NCBI GenBank assembly: GCA_023864145.1
Contig: JAIVER010000046.1
Location: forward strand, 1 to 8,525
Length of the DNA stretch: 8,525 nucleotides
Origin: Thiohalomonas sp.
GTDB taxonomy: Bacteria > Pseudomonadota > Gammaproteobacteria > GRL18
Reading direction: 5' to 3'
Each line of letters begins with the position of its first letter. Position 1 is the first letter of the stretch. The notes under the pieces are model-generated. The model was not told the origin of the DNA. It saw only the letters and a program-made list of their open reading frames with translations, and ran no database searches. Position numbers and translations under genes: made by a program. Of this stretch, positions 6,090-8,525 are shown in pieces.

Positions 6090-7061
6090 ATGATTTCAAA
6101 AAATATTCAGCTTGACGAACAGGGACGCTTAAAACACTTCCTCTCAATTGAAGGATTTAAACGTCAGCATTTAGTCAGTATTTTAGATGCTGCCGAACCC
6201 TTTGCTAATGTTCATGAACAGGCGGTAAAAAAAGTTCCTCTATTACGCGGTAAAACCATTGTTAATTTATTTTTTGAAGGCAGTACCCGAACCCTGACTA
6301 CTTTTGAGCTGGCGGCCAAACGTCTCTCTGCTGATGTCCTTAATATCAACATCAACACCTCAGCAACCAGTAAGGGTGAAAGCCTGCTGGATATGCTGCA
6401 CAATTTAGAAGCCATGCATTGTGACATGTTCATAGTAAGACATAGTCAAAGTGGTGCAGCTCACCTGATTGCTCAACATGTATCACCTCATATCAGTGTC
6501 ATCAATGCCGGTGACGGATGTCATTCGCACCCATCACAAGCCATGCTGGATATGTTTACTATCCGCCGTCATAAAAAAGAATTTTCTGATTTAACCGTCG
6601 TCATTGTGGGTGATATTTTACATTCCCGGGTTGCACGCTCACAAATCCATGCCCTGAATACACTGGGTGTGACAGAGGTAAGAGTCGTCGCCCCTAAAAC
6701 GTTAATCCCAACAAAAATCGAAACACTTGGCGTACATGTCTATCACGATATGCAGACGGCATTAGTCGGTGCTGATGTGATTATTATGCTGCGCCTACAA
6801 AAAGAACGAATGCAGGGTGCGTTACTACCCAGTGAAAATGAATATTATCATCAATACGGTTTAAGTGAAAAAAAATTACGCTATGCAAAGCTCGATGCCA
6901 TTGTCATGCATCCGGGGCCAATTAACCGCGGCGTGGAGATTGCTTCAAGTATTGCTGATGGTCCGCAATCCGTTATTCTAGAACAAGTCACCAATGGTAT
7001 TGCTATACGCATGGCTGTCATGTCGCAAACACTGGGGCGCAGTAGTGGAGGAAATGTCTGA
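6090..7061 (+). CDS. pyrB: Aspartate carbamoyltransferase catalytic subunit
   Basis: PyrB condenses carbamoyl phosphate with aspartate, the first committed step of pyrimidine synthesis. Carbamoyl-phosphate binding is shown by FFEGSTRT (S65, T66, R67, T68), SKGES (K95), RH at 117-118, and [11 protein letters not shown] with H147 and Q150. Aspartate-side motifs are LRLQKERM and [14 protein letters not shown]. At 323 residues it resembles the Pseudomonas-type enzyme that assembles with PyrC' rather than with PyrI, and no pyrI is present. Residue 69 is Leu (CTG at 6294-6296) where STRTR is nearly universal. The direct phosphate contacts are kept, so activity is still expected. AAGG at 6079-6082 is the ribosome site for ATG 6090. 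The stop overlaps the pyrC' start by one base (TGATG). Confidence 0.97.
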   Translation: MISKNIQLDEQGRLKHFLSIEGFKRQHLVSILDAAEPFANVHEQAVKKVPLLRGKTIVNLFFEGSTRTLTTFELAAKRLSADVLNININTSATSKGESLLDMLHNLEAMHCDMFIVRHSQSGAAHLIAQHVSPHISVINAGDGCHSHPSQAMLDMFTIRRHKKEFSDLTVVIVGDILHSRVARSQIHALNTLGVTEVRVVAPKTLIPTKIETLGVHVYHDMQTALVGADVIIMLRLQKERMQGALLPSENEYYHQYGLSEKKLRYAKLDAIVMHPGPINRGVEIASSIADGPQSVILEQVTNGIAIRMAVMSQTLGRSSGGNV

Positions 7062-8383
7062 TGTCTGATATCAGTCAATTAGCATCCGCCCTTGCCTCCA
7101 ATCACCCTGCCATCAGTATTATCAATGGCCGTGTTATTGACCCTGCTAATCAAATTGATCAGCAGATGGATGTTCACATGCAATATGGAAAAATCATTGC
7201 TCTGGGTGATGCCCCGGAAAATTTTGTTGCCAAACAGGTTGTTGATGCCAGCCGGAAAATAGTTTGCCCCGGGCTAATTGACTTACGTTTTCGTCTACGT
7301 GAACCCAGTTATGAAACAAAAGGCACGATTGCCTCTGAAACCAAAGCCGCTGTTGCCGGCGGCGTGACGGCATTATGCTGCCCGCCTGACACGATTCCAA
7401 TTATTGATAATGCCGCCATGGTCAAGTTAATACGCCTTAAGGCTGAAACTGAAGGGGTCGCCAAGATTTATACCCTCAGCGCCCTAACTCAGCAGTTAAA
7501 AGGTGAAAAGCTCAGTGAAATGCGCGAATTAAAAGATGCCGGTTGTGTCGGCACAACCAATGCGCTGCAGCCAGTGAAAAATACACTGGTCATGCGCAGA
7601 GCACTTGAATATGCAGCCAGTCATGATATTACTGTCTTTATTCAGGCTTTTGATCCCTGGCTTAGTAATGGCTGTGCTCATGAAGGTGCAGTTAGCACCC
7701 GATTAGGTTTAGCAGGCATTCCCGTTTGTGCTGAGACTGTTGCCATTGCAAGGGATCTGCAGCTGATTGAACTCACTGGTACAACAGCCCATTTTTGCCA
7801 GCTATCTAGTGCAAAAGCAGTTCAATTAGTTCAACAGGCACAGGAAGACGGGCTGCCCGTCACAGCAGATGTCACTGCACATCACTTACACCTGACAGAA
7901 ATGGATATTGGTTATTTTGACAGCAACTGCCATGTCATTCCTCCCTTAAGAACCCAACGAGATCAGGATGCTTTACGTCAGGGCTTAAAGTCAGGGGTTA
8001 TCAGCAGTATTGTATCTGACCACCAGCCTCATAGTAGTGACGCCAAACTGGCCCCCTTTGCTGAAACAGAAGCGGGTATCAGTGGAGTAGAAACGCTCTT
8101 GCCTTTAGCATTAAAAATGATTGATGATCAGGCTGTGTCACTCAGTGATGTGATTGCCCGTCTAACATTACAACCGGCAAAAACACTCGGTCTCCGGGAA
8201 GGCACTCTAAGTATTGGCAGTGATGCGGATATTTGTATTTTTGATCCCCAGGAATATTGGGTAGTTGATCGGGAAAAACTGCTAAGCCAGGGAAAGAATA
8301 CACCCTTTCATGGCTGGGAGCTAAAAGGTAAAGTGAATTATACCTTCAAGGCTGGTGAAATGGTTTTTCAAAGCAATAAATAA
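7061..8383 (+). CDS. pyrC': Dihydroorotase-like PyrC', catalytically inactive ATCase partner
   Basis: The 440-residue protein has the amidohydrolase fold of class I dihydroorotase: INGRVIDPANQID near residues 21-33, CPGLIDL at 69-75, AVAGGVTALCCPPDT, AGISGVET, and the C-terminal TLGLREGTLSIGSDADICIF. The metal-binding DxHxHxR motif is replaced by D74-L-R76-F-R78-L-R80, so both histidines are lost. The later AHH (273-275) and SDHQPH (319-324) remain. Without the HxH pair it should not hydrolyse dihydroorotate. The known parallel is Pseudomonas PyrC', an inactive homologue needed to assemble the PyrB complex. GGAGG at 7047-7051 precedes ATG 7061, and the 1-bp overlap with pyrB supports coupled, equimolar expression. 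An active pyrC should exist elsewhere in the genome. Confidence 0.92.
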   Translation: MSDISQLASALASNHPAISIINGRVIDPANQIDQQMDVHMQYGKIIALGDAPENFVAKQVVDASRKIVCPGLIDLRFRLREPSYETKGTIASETKAAVAGGVTALCCPPDTIPIIDNAAMVKLIRLKAETEGVAKIYTLSALTQQLKGEKLSEMRELKDAGCVGTTNALQPVKNTLVMRRALEYAASHDITVFIQAFDPWLSNGCAHEGAVSTRLGLAGIPVCAETVAIARDLQLIELTGTTAHFCQLSSAKAVQLVQQAQEDGLPVTADVTAHHLHLTEMDIGYFDSNCHVIPPLRTQRDQDALRQGLKSGVISSIVSDHQPHSSDAKLAPFAETEAGISGVETLLPLALKMIDDQAVSLSDVIARLTLQPAKTLGLREGTLSIGSDADICIFDPQEYWVVDREKLLSQGKNTPFHGWELKGKVNYTFKAGEMVFQSNK

Positions 8384-8435
8384 TGTAACTAAGCGGGACA
8401 GATCAAATATAAGCAATTTGCTTTACATTTAGCGA

Positions 8436-8492
8436 CACCTCAACCTCAGAATATTTAAATTCTGAAAAACTGTATTGAGTGGTGATTTTTTT
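8436..8492 (+). terminator. Probable intrinsic terminator after pyrC'
   Basis: The inner stem is TCAGAAT (8446-8452) with ATTCTGA (8459-8465), seven perfect pairs around a six-base loop. The outer stem pairs CACCTCAA (8436-8443) with TTGA (8475-8478) and GGTG (8481-8484), with a two-base bulge at 8479-8480 and an asymmetric internal loop between the two stems. Seven T's follow at 8486-8492. It lies about 52 bases after the pyrC' stop, the right place to end the operon. The internal loop and AT-rich inner stem make it only moderately strong. The remaining bases to 8525 show nothing recognisable. Confidence 0.5.
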
Positions 8493-8525
8493 AGTGCACG
8501 GCTCTGGTTGGTGGATAGCCAGTCA

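Noticed and set aside
7194..7400. 68-residue minus-strand open frame inside pyrC'
   Set aside because: It is antisense to strongly conserved amidohydrolase sequence with no ribosome site or homology-like pattern. The other minus-strand frames (1925-2116, 5409-5594, 6212-6433, 6881-7078) were dropped for the same reason.
8411..8423. Short palindrome AAGCAA-T-TTGCTT after pyrC'
   Set aside because: With a one-base loop it cannot act as a hairpin, and as an operator it has no gene or promoter to serve in the window.
1..8525. CRISPR array, tRNA gene, phage or toxin-antitoxin genes
   Set aside because: No direct-repeat series, cloverleaf or matching protein motifs were found on either strand.

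Overview
The window is about 8.5 kb of AT-rich DNA, almost certainly from a gammaproteobacterium. The protein sequences resemble Gammaproteobacteria throughout (for example the GshB and YqgE N-termini are close to E. coli). The order gshB ... tonB - yqgE - yqgF/ruvX - pyrR - pyrB - pyrC' is the one I know from Pseudomonas (the PA0407-PA0401 region). The base composition and the extra genes show it is not Pseudomonas itself. I cannot name the genus from sequence alone.

Layout. Bases 1-448 carry no protein gene. On the minus strand the left edge looks like the leader of an rRNA operon running leftwards out of the window (hairpin, U-tract, boxA-like motif). Next comes a 160-bp imperfect palindrome with 12-bp perfect terminal inverted repeats, resembling a miniature inverted-repeat element. 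Then comes a sigma70-type promoter with a perfect TATAAT -10 box that probably starts the gene block. From 449 to 8383 ten genes lie head to tail on the plus strand with gaps of 36 bp or less, or small overlaps, so they probably form one operon: gshB, apbE-like lipoprotein, NusG domain II protein, Gx transporter family protein, tonB-like, yqgE, ruvX, pyrR, pyrB, and an inactive dihydroorotase homologue pyrC'. A bipartite hairpin followed by seven T's at 8436-8492 is a reasonable terminator.

Functionally there are four blocks. GshB makes glutathione. The next three genes form an envelope redox cassette: a flavin transferase that attaches FMN to extracytoplasmic proteins, a membrane-anchored protein with three conserved-type cysteines, and a small multispanning membrane protein of the Gx/COG4769 type. 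This cassette sits where Pseudomonas goes directly from gshB to tonB, and it is the most interesting part of the window because the roles of the second and third genes are not established. TonB-like, YqgE and RuvX form the conserved middle block. PyrR, PyrB and PyrC' form the pyrimidine block. PyrC' has lost the HxH metal ligands, so it should be a structural partner of aspartate transcarbamoylase, and an active dihydroorotase must be encoded elsewhere.

All assignments come from reading motifs by eye. No database search was possible.
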